Below the pieces are notes generated by a model. It saw only the letters and a list, made by a program, of their open reading frames with translations, was not told where the DNA came from and did no database searches. Shown one piece after another: positions 1-7,302 of a stretch of 26,381 nucleotides of DNA. Origin of the DNA: CAZNVB01 sp964651495. Its GTDB lineage: Bacteria > Acidobacteriota > Aminicenantia > Aminicenantales > UBA8522. Position 1 is the stretch's first letter; the number at the start of each line of letters is the position of its first letter. The stretch lies in assembly GCA_964651495.1 (NCBI GenBank), contig CAZYWP010000031.1, positions 1 through 26,381 on the forward strand. The letters run 5' to 3'. The translations under genes were made by a program, and so were the position numbers.

Positions 1-2
1 AT

Positions 3-182
3 CCCGAGGCGCCTCCGGGATCCTTCGATTCGTGGAAGCCCCAGCTGGTCGAATTCGGCAAGGCCTCCCTTAGCGCGGCAATCCAGATCTGCAAGATCGC
101 CCAGTACATGAACGAGATCAACTTGCTCACCATTCCGTTCGTCAAGGGGCAGATGGTCGCCCACGGCGTTCTTTACTGGTAA
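3..182 (+). CDS. C-terminal fragment of an unrecognised protein
   Basis: An open frame runs in from the left edge and stops with TAA at 180-182, giving about 59 residues that end in GVLYW. Codon use looks like real coding sequence (many G/C third positions), and there is no stop in this frame from position 3. No start is visible, so the gene is cut by the window edge. I do not recognise the family. The fragment has no clear membrane segment or catalytic motif. A 12-bp hairpin lies about 30 bases after the stop and could end its transcript. Confidence 0.5.
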   Translation, partial: PEAPPGSFDSWKPQLVEFGKASLSAAIQICKIAQYMNEINLLTIPFVKGQMVAHGVLYW

Positions 183-213
183 AGATCGCGCAGGAGCTTC
201 GAGAAGACTGAGT

Positions 214-249
214 CGGGAGAATCGTCTCTATAACGAAACGATTCTCCCG
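214..249 (+). terminator. Perfect 12-bp hairpin after the first gene
   Basis: Arms 214-225 and 238-249 are exactly complementary over 12 bases, with a 12-base AT-rich loop. It lies 31 bases after the TAA of the partial gene, where a terminator would be expected. There is no T-run on either side, so it may be a factor-dependent terminator, an mRNA 3' stabilising stem, or a short repeat rather than a classic intrinsic terminator. Confidence 0.4.
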
Positions 250-323
250 CCACTCTAACTGATTTACTTGTTTGTTATCAGTCGGTGCACGCCCGCGGAG
301 GGATGCGTCTCCAATCACAAAAG

Positions 324-441
324 ATGGGAATGGGTGGCACGGCGCCAGTCCCTGCAACGCCCGGAGCGTAGGGGACCCCTCTCTTGACGGGTGCGGAGCG
401 AGGACGGACGGGGACGCACCATGACAGGACCCATTCCTATC
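324..441. repeat. Short inverted-repeat element, MITE/REP-like
   Basis: The left end (324-336) reads GATGGGAATGGGT and the right end (429-441) is its reverse complement with one mismatch. The arms flank about 92 bases of GC-rich non-coding DNA. The right arm continues as GACAGGACCCATTCC; the same motif, read on the other strand as GGGAATGGGTTCTGTC, recurs at 20214-20229. This indicates a small dispersed repeat family. No transposase is nearby. Confidence 0.45.
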
Positions 442-547
442 ACATATAAAAAGAGGCTTACCCCGCGCAGTGCCGGCTGATTTTTTCGTAAAAACTCGGA
501 GTAATTTCCCGGCCTAACTCAGAACACCCTTAGTTCTAAGTCCGAGT

Positions 548-1909
548 TCAATACAGAAGATAAGTCTGGCGTTCGGCGGCGAAGGCCTTCAGTCCGGCCT
601 CATAACTCCTGACGATTTCCGCGACGCCGGCGCCGCGCTCTATTGCATCTCTGATTTTGGCCGTCCCGGCGACCTTGTCGAAATACCCCGCATGGAACTC
701 AAACTTCTCCGGATACATCTCGCGAATTGTCCTTATGATGTGAAGAGCGGTTTCGAACGGGCGGTAGAGGTTTCTATCAGTCACGTGGACTTGCGCCCCC
801 CCGCATATCTCCCCGGTGAATTTTGAGAAGGCCGGCGTAAACCACGCTTCCCTGAACCGCACTCCCCCCAGCCCGAGCGCGTTCAGCCGCCCGGCCAGCG
901 CATAGCCGTCGATCCACGGCGCTCCGAACAGCTCAAACGGCCTCGTCGTCCCGCGGCCTTCCGAGACGTTCGTCCCTTCGATTAAAACCTGGCCGGGATA
1001 AACGGTCGCCGTGTCGAGAGTCGGCATGTTCGGGGAGGGGATGACCCAGGGCAATCCCGTCTCATCGAGCCACGCCTCGCGCCGCCAGCCCTCCACCGGG
1101 ATCACGGTCAGGTTCACCTTCTTCTCCAGGAATTTGTCGTTGAACAAGCGGGCGAGCTCTCCGACCGTCAATCCGTGCCTTTCCGGGATCGGGTAAAGAC
1201 CAACAAAAGAGCTATACTCCGGATATTCGAGCACCGGGCCTTCCATGTCCTTCCCGTTAATCGGGTTCGGCCGGTCGAGGACGATAAAGTCGATCCCGCT
1301 CTCGGCCGCGGCCTGCATGCCGTAGGCCATCGTCGCCATGTAAGTATAGACTCGCGTCCCGACATCCTGGATGTCGAAAACCATGGCGTCGACGTCCCGG
1401 ATCATGGCGCTCTCCGGGATCTTGCCGGCGCCGGTGGTGTCGAAAGAGCGCATGTACTCATCGATATCTTTCAGCATGCCGGGAGCGGGCTTGAAGGACT
1501 GGCCGTAAAGGCTGAAGACCGGAAGACCGAATTGGTCGTCAAAATAAAACGGGACATATTCGCCCGCCTGGGCATTGCCCCGGACGCCGTGCTCGGGACC
1601 GTAGAGCGCCACGAGCTCGATACCCGCGGCCGCCCGGAACAGGTCGATGACGCTTCGCAGGCGGCTGTCCACACCGGAGGGGTTGGTAATCAGCCCGACC
1701 TTCTTCCCTTTGACCAGGTCGAGCCGGCTCTCCAGGAAGACCTCGACACCGAGTTTGACCGCCCGCCCAGCCGGACCTGGCGGCGCCGCCTCTTTCGCTT
1801 GGGGGCGACAGGTAAGAAAAAAACATCCGGAACCAACGAGCAAAAAAAACCAGCCAAGGGAAACACGACGCCAAAGGGGCATTTGATTCATTGTGTTCAT
1901 CATGCTCAT
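548..1909 (-). CDS. namZ: NamZ/DUF1343 (YbbC-like) exo-beta-N-acetylmuramidase, exported
   Basis: This 453-residue protein carries the DUF1343 signature: a VGLITNPSGV strand near the N-terminus, LYGPEHGVRG, VFDIQDVGTRVYTY, and LDRPNPING. The family includes NamZ (GH171), which removes terminal N-acetylmuramic acid from peptidoglycan fragments. An N-terminal hydrophobic stretch (about residues 14-33) points to export; cysteines follow it, but no textbook lipobox is seen, so lipid anchoring is uncertain. The start at 1909 has GAAGAG just upstream; ATG codons two and three residues later are alternatives. It is the last gene of the minus-strand operon, about 120 bases after the acetyltransferase-like gene, which fits a joint role in amino-sugar or cell-wall recycling. 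Family assignment is strong; the exact substrate is inferred. Confidence 0.85.
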   Translation of the reverse strand: MSMMNTMNQMPLWRRVSLGWFFLLVGSGCFFLTCRPQAKEAAPPGPAGRAVKLGVEVFLESRLDLVKGKKVGLITNPSGVDSRLRSVIDLFRAAAGIELVALYGPEHGVRGNAQAGEYVPFYFDDQFGLPVFSLYGQSFKPAPGMLKDIDEYMRSFDTTGAGKIPESAMIRDVDAMVFDIQDVGTRVYTYMATMAYGMQAAAESGIDFIVLDRPNPINGKDMEGPVLEYPEYSSFVGLYPIPERHGLTVGELARLFNDKFLEKKVNLTVIPVEGWRREAWLDETGLPWVIPSPNMPTLDTATVYPGQVLIEGTNVSEGRGTTRPFELFGAPWIDGYALAGRLNALGLGGVRFREAWFTPAFSKFTGEICGGAQVHVTDRNLYRPFETALHIIRTIREMYPEKFEFHAGYFDKVAGTAKIRDAIERGAGVAEIVRSYEAGLKAFAAERQTYLLY

Positions 1910-2028
1910 CGTCTCTTCACCAGCCTAATTTTCGGTTTTCGGACGCATCCAGTCTAGTTCAGCCCGCCCGACAAGTAAATCGAAAGAACGCGTCCCGAGA
2001 TTGCCCTTAGGGCTCAGTCTGAATTCTT

Positions 2029-3135
2029 TTAAATCTTGATGAAAATTTTCTTTCGGTAGAGGACGGCCATCAGGGCCAGCCAGATCAGGACGTATGTCAC
2101 GGCGTAGGCCAGAGATCCGTTCATCTCGCCCGCCCAGGGGACAAAAAAATGCTGATAGATGTAGGCGAGGACTCCCACCTGCTCTCCTCCCGATGAGACC
2201 TTGACGCGGAGGAGAAGCTTGACCACAAGGGAAGACCCGACATAAGCGGCGATGGCATTCGTGCCCAGGACGAAAAAGGGCCAGGCCCACGCCTTCCATC
2301 CCAGCCAATCGATGAAGAGATAACAGACCGCCAGGAGAAGGAGGGCCGCCCCGGCCGTGAAGAGGACGAAGGTGCTCGTCCAGAGCTGTTTGTTGATCGG
2401 AAAATAGGGATGCAGGGCGAGACCGAGCGCCGCCAGTCCCGCCCCTCCGCCGGCGAGTCCAAGGGTCGTCCCGAAAGGCTTCCTGGATTTGCGCAGCCAG
2501 TCTCCCGTCAGAGTCCCCAAGACAGCTGTCGCCACCGCCGGAAACGTGCTCAGGATTCCCTCCGGATCGAACGCCGGCTTGTAGAGATGCCCGGCCAGAA
2601 GCTTGCTGTCGATATAGCCGCAGAGATTTCCCTCATAATCGAGGCCTCCCGCCCCACCATAGCCAGGGACGGGGACGAGCTTCATGACAAGCCAATACGC
2701 GGCCAGGACGGCCAATACTGCGACGACTCTCCCCCGGGCCCGAACATGGAGGTAGAGCAAGGCCGAAAAAAGATAGCAGAGGGCGATCCTCTGCAGAACG
2801 CCGGGGAAGCGCATCGTGCTGAAATTGAAGCGGGGAATCAGATGGAGAAGAATTCCGAGCCCGAAAAGGACAGCGCTTCTGGTGAAGATCTTGGAGCGGA
2901 TTTTCGAATCCGGAACCCCCTCCCCTACCCGGCGGGAAACAGCGAAAGCGACGGAGACGCCGACGATGAAGACAAAGAAGGGGAAAACCAGGTCGGTCGG
3001 CGTCCAGCCGTGCCACTCCGCGTGCCGGAGGGGCGCATAGACAGACTTCCAGTTCCCGGGGTTATTGACCAGGATCATCCCGGCGATGGTGATTCCGCGG
3101 AAGGCATCCAGCGAGGCGAGCCGCCCGCCCGTCAA
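2029..3135 (-). CDS. Heparan-alpha-glucosaminide N-acetyltransferase-like (HGSNAT/NagX, DUF5009) membrane protein
   Basis: The 368-residue protein opens with RLASLDAFRGITIAGMILVNN, then HAEWHGWTPTDLVFPFFVFIVG, the typical N-terminus of the HGSNAT/YeiB-like acyltransferase family. That conserved histidine region is where human HGSNAT takes its acetyl group. About ten hydrophobic segments follow. The start is TTG at 3135, and its TTGA overlaps the stop of the FHA-GAF-PP2C gene by 4 bases, with AAGAGGAG in front, so translation is probably coupled. By homology it would pass acetyl groups across the inner membrane to a glucosamine residue. Next to a NamZ-type muramidase the likely target is a cell-wall sugar, but this is inference; bacterial NagX relatives are also proposed to be sugar transporters. 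Confidence 0.8.
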   Translation of the reverse strand: MTGGRLASLDAFRGITIAGMILVNNPGNWKSVYAPLRHAEWHGWTPTDLVFPFFVFIVGVSVAFAVSRRVGEGVPDSKIRSKIFTRSAVLFGLGILLHLIPRFNFSTMRFPGVLQRIALCYLFSALLYLHVRARGRVVAVLAVLAAYWLVMKLVPVPGYGGAGGLDYEGNLCGYIDSKLLAGHLYKPAFDPEGILSTFPAVATAVLGTLTGDWLRKSRKPFGTTLGLAGGGAGLAALGLALHPYFPINKQLWTSTFVLFTAGAALLLLAVCYLFIDWLGWKAWAWPFFVLGTNAIAAYVGSSLVVKLLLRVKVSSGGEQVGVLAYIYQHFFVPWAGEMNGSLAYAVTYVLIWLALMAVLYRKKIFIKI

Positions 3136-4808
3136 GCTCTCCTCTTGATGACGACGAAGGTCATGTCGTCCATCGGCGGAGCTCCGGCGCTGAACTCCGT
3201 CACTTCCGCCATGACTTTCTCGACGGCCTTGGCGGCCGGCTGCTTGAGGCTCTTTTTCAGCAGGTTCGTCAGGGTCTCCTCCCCGAATTCCTGGTTGTCC
3301 GTGTTCCGCGCTTCGGTGATCCCGTCCGTGTACAGGACGACCATGTCACCCGGAGCCAGCTCGACCGTTTTGGAATCGTAGGTTGCGCCAGCGAACATCC
3401 CCAGGCAGAAACCGCTGCTTTCGAGCCGGGTCACATGGCCGTTTTTTTCGATGAACAGGGGCGGGTTGTGGCCGGCGTTGACATAGTGGAGCTGGCCTGT
3501 CTTCATGTTCAGCTCGCTGAAGAAGAAGGTGATGAAAAGATTCGCGGCTGAGCTCCTGTGGACGAAATCATTGAGCTTGCCGGCCATCTCGGCCAGCTTG
3601 AGCTGCGGCTGGATCTCCGCATGGACGGCCGCCCTCAGGGAGGCCATCTGGAGAGCAGCGCCCATGCCTTTGCCGGAAACATCGGCGATAATGACGGCCA
3701 GGCGGCAGGGGTCGATGGCGATGAAGTCGTAATAATCGCCGCCCACCTGCAAGCAGGGGACGTTGGTGCCGGCGATGTCGAAATTTTCGCAGGAGGGGTT
3801 GTCTTTGGGCAAGAAGTCCCTCTGGATGTTGACGGCCAGGGTCAGCTCTTTCTGAAACTTTTCCATCTCGATCGCCTGTTCGATGGCCAGCGCCTGCTCA
3901 TACTTGATGGCGGCCAAGTTGGCCAGGAGCGTCAGCAGGCGCAGGTCTTCTTCGGTGAACTGATCGAGCAGAGCGATGCGGTCGGCATACATCACGCCGA
4001 TGATCTCGCGGTTGTTCCACAGCGGAACGCACATGGCCGAGTGGATGTTGGACTTGATCACGCTGTCCTTCATCATGAAGCGGGGGTCGGCCTGGGCGTC
4101 GGTGGTCAGGACCGAAGAATGCTTGTCCAGGACGAGGTTGATGATGCTCTGGCTGACCAAAATTTTCTGGCGGATCAGGTTTTTATTGTTGATCCGGGTC
4201 ACTTTGGGGATCGTCTGGGGAGGGTTCCCCTCCTTGAGCATCAGGACTCCCCGGTCCATCGGCAGGTATTCGGAGATCAGGTCCATGATGCGATCGAGGA
4301 GCTCGCTGAGGGGCTGGTGCAGCACAAGGGCCTTGCTGACCTCGTTGAGCACGGCCATCGATTTGACGTCTGAGCGGATTCGCAAAAAATCGGCAGGGGT
4401 GGCCATACTCTTGATCGTCGTATCTATGTCGGTTTTTTTAATGATATCCTTGATGTGGATGATGGTGTTGATGTTGCGCGCCGGGGAGGCCATCTCCGTG
4501 ACTTCCACATTGCTGGAGAGCTCCTTGTCGTAGATAAGGCGCGTCGAGCCGATGAGGACCTCATCGCCCTTCTTGAGTTCCGCTTCCCCCTGGACCTTTT
4601 TCCCGTTGAGGAAAGTTCCGTTCTTGCTGCCGTTGTCGCGAACGGCAAAACCGCCGTTGGAGGGATAGATCAGGGCATGGTGCCCGGAGGAAAACGCGTC
4701 GGGAAGAGTGATGTCGTTGTCTTCGGACCGGCCGATGGAGATCTTTTCTTTCTTGAGAGTGTACCAGAAGGTATCCCCTTTTTTTGGATAGACAAAAATC
4801 CGCGGCAT
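3132..4808 (-). CDS. FHA-GAF-PP2C (SpoIIE/RsbU-type) serine phosphatase
   Basis: There are three domains in 558 residues. FHA spans about 1-95, with IGRSEDNDI, SSGHHA and NGSKNGTFLNG, all expected phosphothreonine-binding residues. GAF spans about 150-315. A PP2C/SpoIIE phosphatase spans about 335-556, with GGDYYDF, DVSGKG, AGHNPP, LYTDGITEA and DDMT, so the metal-binding aspartates are intact. It should dephosphorylate a STAS anti-anti-sigma protein; one (9864-10205) heads the same operon. The FHA domain suggests the phosphatase is recruited or switched by threonine phosphorylation, and a Hanks-type kinase is encoded at 23822. It starts at ATG 4808, 43 bases after the transporter gene, with a modest GGCGGG site. 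Cytoplasmic, no membrane segment. The domain calls are strong; partner and signal are inferred. Confidence 0.92.
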   Translation of the reverse strand: MPRIFVYPKKGDTFWYTLKKEKISIGRSEDNDITLPDAFSSGHHALIYPSNGGFAVRDNGSKNGTFLNGKKVQGEAELKKGDEVLIGSTRLIYDKELSSNVEVTEMASPARNINTIIHIKDIIKKTDIDTTIKSMATPADFLRIRSDVKSMAVLNEVSKALVLHQPLSELLDRIMDLISEYLPMDRGVLMLKEGNPPQTIPKVTRINNKNLIRQKILVSQSIINLVLDKHSSVLTTDAQADPRFMMKDSVIKSNIHSAMCVPLWNNREIIGVMYADRIALLDQFTEEDLRLLTLLANLAAIKYEQALAIEQAIEMEKFQKELTLAVNIQRDFLPKDNPSCENFDIAGTNVPCLQVGGDYYDFIAIDPCRLAVIIADVSGKGMGAALQMASLRAAVHAEIQPQLKLAEMAGKLNDFVHRSSAANLFITFFFSELNMKTGQLHYVNAGHNPPLFIEKNGHVTRLESSGFCLGMFAGATYDSKTVELAPGDMVVLYTDGITEARNTDNQEFGEETLTNLLKKSLKQPAAKAVEKVMAEVTEFSAGAPPMDDMTFVVIKRRA

Positions 4809-4851
4809 CTCGTTTTCCCGCCCTGATTATAACTCCGGTTCGGGTCCGAGT

Positions 4852-7302
4852 TCAAGAGAGTTCGATTTTCTCGGCCGCTTTGATCATTTTCCGGTAGAGC
4901 CCGACCTTAAATTCAAAGGAGGTGTCCTCGATCAGCGGCAGGAGCAGGTCCTTGACCTCTTTGCGGAGGATATTGTCCAGGAGCTCGACCGAATAATCCA
5001 GAGCTTTCTTGGTCCCGGCCAGGATATTCTGGTAAGCCTTGACGATGTCCTCCTGGGGATAGACCAAACCGAGCAGCTCAAAAATATTCTTCATGGTCCG
5101 GGAGAGGCTGCCTTCCAGGTCCTTGGCCAGGATCTCCTTTTTCCTGTCGGCCCGAAAATCATGGATCTGGAGAATAAGCAGGTAGCACGTTTTGATCAGA
5201 GAGACTGTCTTTGTCAGGGTCCTCTTCGCCGGAAAAAGGAGCGTCGAGTCGTTCATCCGCATCCGGTGGAGGGCCTCGATGATCTCCGTCTCCACCTCGG
5301 AATTTTCCCTGCTAAGCTCCAGGACAAGAATATCGACGGCCCTCTGCGAGCCCGTCCTGGCCATGATCCCGGAAATGGCCCTGCGGACCTGGATGCTCTC
5401 CCCCGGGTCGCTTAGATAGTCTCTCAGAGTGCCGAGGATCGACGTGCCGTAGGCGGCCAGGGCCCGGGCGGCCGCCTCCTGCGCCGCCGACCGGCCCAGC
5501 AGGCCGACGAGAAGAGGAACAAATTCCCGTTTCCTAAGTCCTTCGGCGCTCCCGGCCGCATAGCGGGCCACTTCGGGCGACGGGTCCTTGAGCAGCTTTT
5601 TGAGTTCCCTGGTGAGGGAAGCATCGGGGGCCATCATGCCGATGACTTTGGCCGCCTCCATCCGGGAGACTTCCGCCCCCTCGCCTGTGTCATGCGTGGC
5701 TTTCTCGATCTGTTCCTTCATCAGGGTTTGGTAGACATCGAGCGCCATGATTTCCTTGATCTCACCGTCCAGGGCTTCCGCCGCCATCTCGTCGTCGAAC
5801 TCCGGCACCAGGCCGTCGCCGGGGACATCGAGCAGGCAACCCATGGCCCGGGCCCGGATCTCATCGGTCTTGAATGAGATCAGCTTCTTGAGCTCCGGGC
5901 TCATTTTCTCTTTTTTGATCAGCTCAAAACAATTCATGGCGTACAGCACGGAGCTGCGCTCGCGGTTCTCCAGCGTGTCGATGACCAGCTTGGTCATATC
6001 CAGGTCGATCTTCTCGGTGATCAGTTTGTCCGCATCCTGCCATTTGATCTGCAGGTTGTTCTTGACGATTGTAACGTATTCCCGGTGGACGCGGCGGCCG
6101 AAAAAGATCCAGAGAATGACAAACGCGATCACCAGATAGCTCACCTTCTCCACATGGAACTTGATGAACGGAGAGACGGCAAGGAGCACCAGCCCGGCCA
6201 GGCCGTCGGCGAACTTGTTCAGGAACATGTCGATAAAGACCTTGGCCTTGTATTTGATATCCTGAGGAAGGGGAATATAAAGCAGTTCCCTGACCGATTG
6301 ATTCAGGCTGTGAGAGAGGCTTTTGTCCGTTCCCTTGACGATCACCGCCCAGACTATGCCCGCCCCGGGCAGGATAAACAGGCTCAACGAGCCGGCGAGC
6401 AAGAGAACCGGCAAGATGAGGAGGGCCAGCCGCAGGTTTTTGAGCATCCGGGATGTCCCCAGTGCGGTGAAAAGATAGGAAAGCAACAGAATCACCAGGT
6501 AAAAAGTGCCCAGGAACGAGGTCCGGACGTCTTTGTTGGGATAGGTCACCTGGGCCACGGACTTGAACTGGAAATCGACCAGGTTGGAGACCACGATGGA
6601 GGCCAGGATCATGCCGCTGAGCAGGAGGAGATAGCGGTTCTTTGTGACCAGGGCGAAGCTCTGGATGAAACCGGCCTTTTGATCCTTGCGTCCCGGCCTG
6701 GTCCACTCTTTCCCTCCGGCCTGTCTCGCCGCCAGCCGCTGGACGTAAAAAACAATGGCCAGACAAATGACCAACATCAGCGGGCCGATCAGGACGAGGT
6801 CTTCTGTCTGGAGATGGCCCGGCCGGGAGAGCGCGATGAGCGAGCCTCCTATCCCGCCCAGGAGGCCGCCGCTGACGAAAAACCCGATCTGCCGTTTGGC
6901 CTCGCGCGGGTTGAATAGATCGTTGATGAAGATCCAGAATTGGGTGATCGCCGTGACCAGCAGAATATCGCCCCAGGAGTAGAGAAGCAAAAAGATCCAG
7001 GGCCAGGGCGACGGCCGGTCGATCAACTTCCAGAAAACCAGCCCGCCGGCCGTAAAGAACAGCAGGGTCGACGCAATGTAGCGGGGTCTGTTCAACCTCT
7101 GAAGAAGCCGGGAGTTGACGGCCACTGCCATAGCCATCAGGAATGCGGTCAGCAGGAACGCATAAGGCAGTCTTTCCTTGCCCAGGTAGTTCAGAAACAG
7201 GGATTCTTTGGCCGGCTTGACCACATAGACCGAGAATGTGATGACCATAAAATACAGGAACATCAGGACGGCGAGCGGAGACCGGGCCGGCCTATTCATC
7301 AT
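4852..7302 (-). CDS. ATP/ADP-translocase-like (NTT/TlcA family) transporter with cytoplasmic HEAT-repeat tail, copy 2
   Basis: The first ~400 residues form about 12 membrane segments with NTT-family marks: VVKPAKESLF in the first helix, FNPREAKRQIGFF after helix 4, and TDKSLSHSLNQSVRELLYIP followed by KYKAKVFIDMF. The last ~400 residues are soluble and helical, with HEAT-like units. NTT proteins exchange ATP and ADP or import nucleotides, but many free-living bacteria carry HEAT-tailed homologues of unknown substrate. I chose ATG 7302 (816 residues) over the longer ATG 7338 because AGAAGGGGGGAGG sits 5 bases in front. This start overlaps the upstream paralogue by 11 bases. The protein aligns with that paralogue throughout, including the VYPQEDIVKAYQNILAGTK region near the end, so this is a tandem duplication. 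Confidence 0.85.
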   Translation of the reverse strand: MMNRPARSPLAVLMFLYFMVITFSVYVVKPAKESLFLNYLGKERLPYAFLLTAFLMAMAVAVNSRLLQRLNRPRYIASTLLFFTAGGLVFWKLIDRPSPWPWIFLLLYSWGDILLVTAITQFWIFINDLFNPREAKRQIGFFVSGGLLGGIGGSLIALSRPGHLQTEDLVLIGPLMLVICLAIVFYVQRLAARQAGGKEWTRPGRKDQKAGFIQSFALVTKNRYLLLLSGMILASIVVSNLVDFQFKSVAQVTYPNKDVRTSFLGTFYLVILLLSYLFTALGTSRMLKNLRLALLILPVLLLAGSLSLFILPGAGIVWAVIVKGTDKSLSHSLNQSVRELLYIPLPQDIKYKAKVFIDMFLNKFADGLAGLVLLAVSPFIKFHVEKVSYLVIAFVILWIFFGRRVHREYVTIVKNNLQIKWQDADKLITEKIDLDMTKLVIDTLENRERSSVLYAMNCFELIKKEKMSPELKKLISFKTDEIRARAMGCLLDVPGDGLVPEFDDEMAAEALDGEIKEIMALDVYQTLMKEQIEKATHDTGEGAEVSRMEAAKVIGMMAPDASLTRELKKLLKDPSPEVARYAAGSAEGLRKREFVPLLVGLLGRSAAQEAAARALAAYGTSILGTLRDYLSDPGESIQVRRAISGIMARTGSQRAVDILVLELSRENSEVETEIIEALHRMRMNDSTLLFPAKRTLTKTVSLIKTCYLLILQIHDFRADRKKEILAKDLEGSLSRTMKNIFELLGLVYPQEDIVKAYQNILAGTKKALDYSVELLDNILRKEVKDLLLPLIEDTSFEFKVGLYRKMIKAAEKIELS

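Larger units (their letters stand above)
183..547. other. Intergenic region with hairpin and inverted repeats, no gene seen
   Basis: No convincing coding frame is present. It holds a perfect 12-bp hairpin (214-249), an inverted-repeat element (324-441), and a spaced 8-bp inverted repeat (493-500 with 541-548) that touches the stop codon of the neighbouring minus-strand gene. A 71-codon minus-strand frame at 142-357 overlaps the tail of the plus-strand gene and all of the hairpin, so I do not count it as a gene. Confidence 0.6.

Noticed and set aside
2410..3381. A 323-codon plus-strand open frame
   Set aside because: It lies antisense to the HGSNAT-like and FHA-PP2C genes, has no family features, and is the kind of shadow frame that GC-rich coding DNA produces.
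3558..4373. A 271-codon plus-strand open frame, rich in Gly, Asp and Val
   Set aside because: Composition mirrors the antisense PP2C/GAF codons; no motif or start signal supports it.
6085..6918. A 277-codon plus-strand open frame, rich in Gln, Asp and His
   Set aside because: It is antisense to membrane helices of an NTT transporter, which explains the polar composition.
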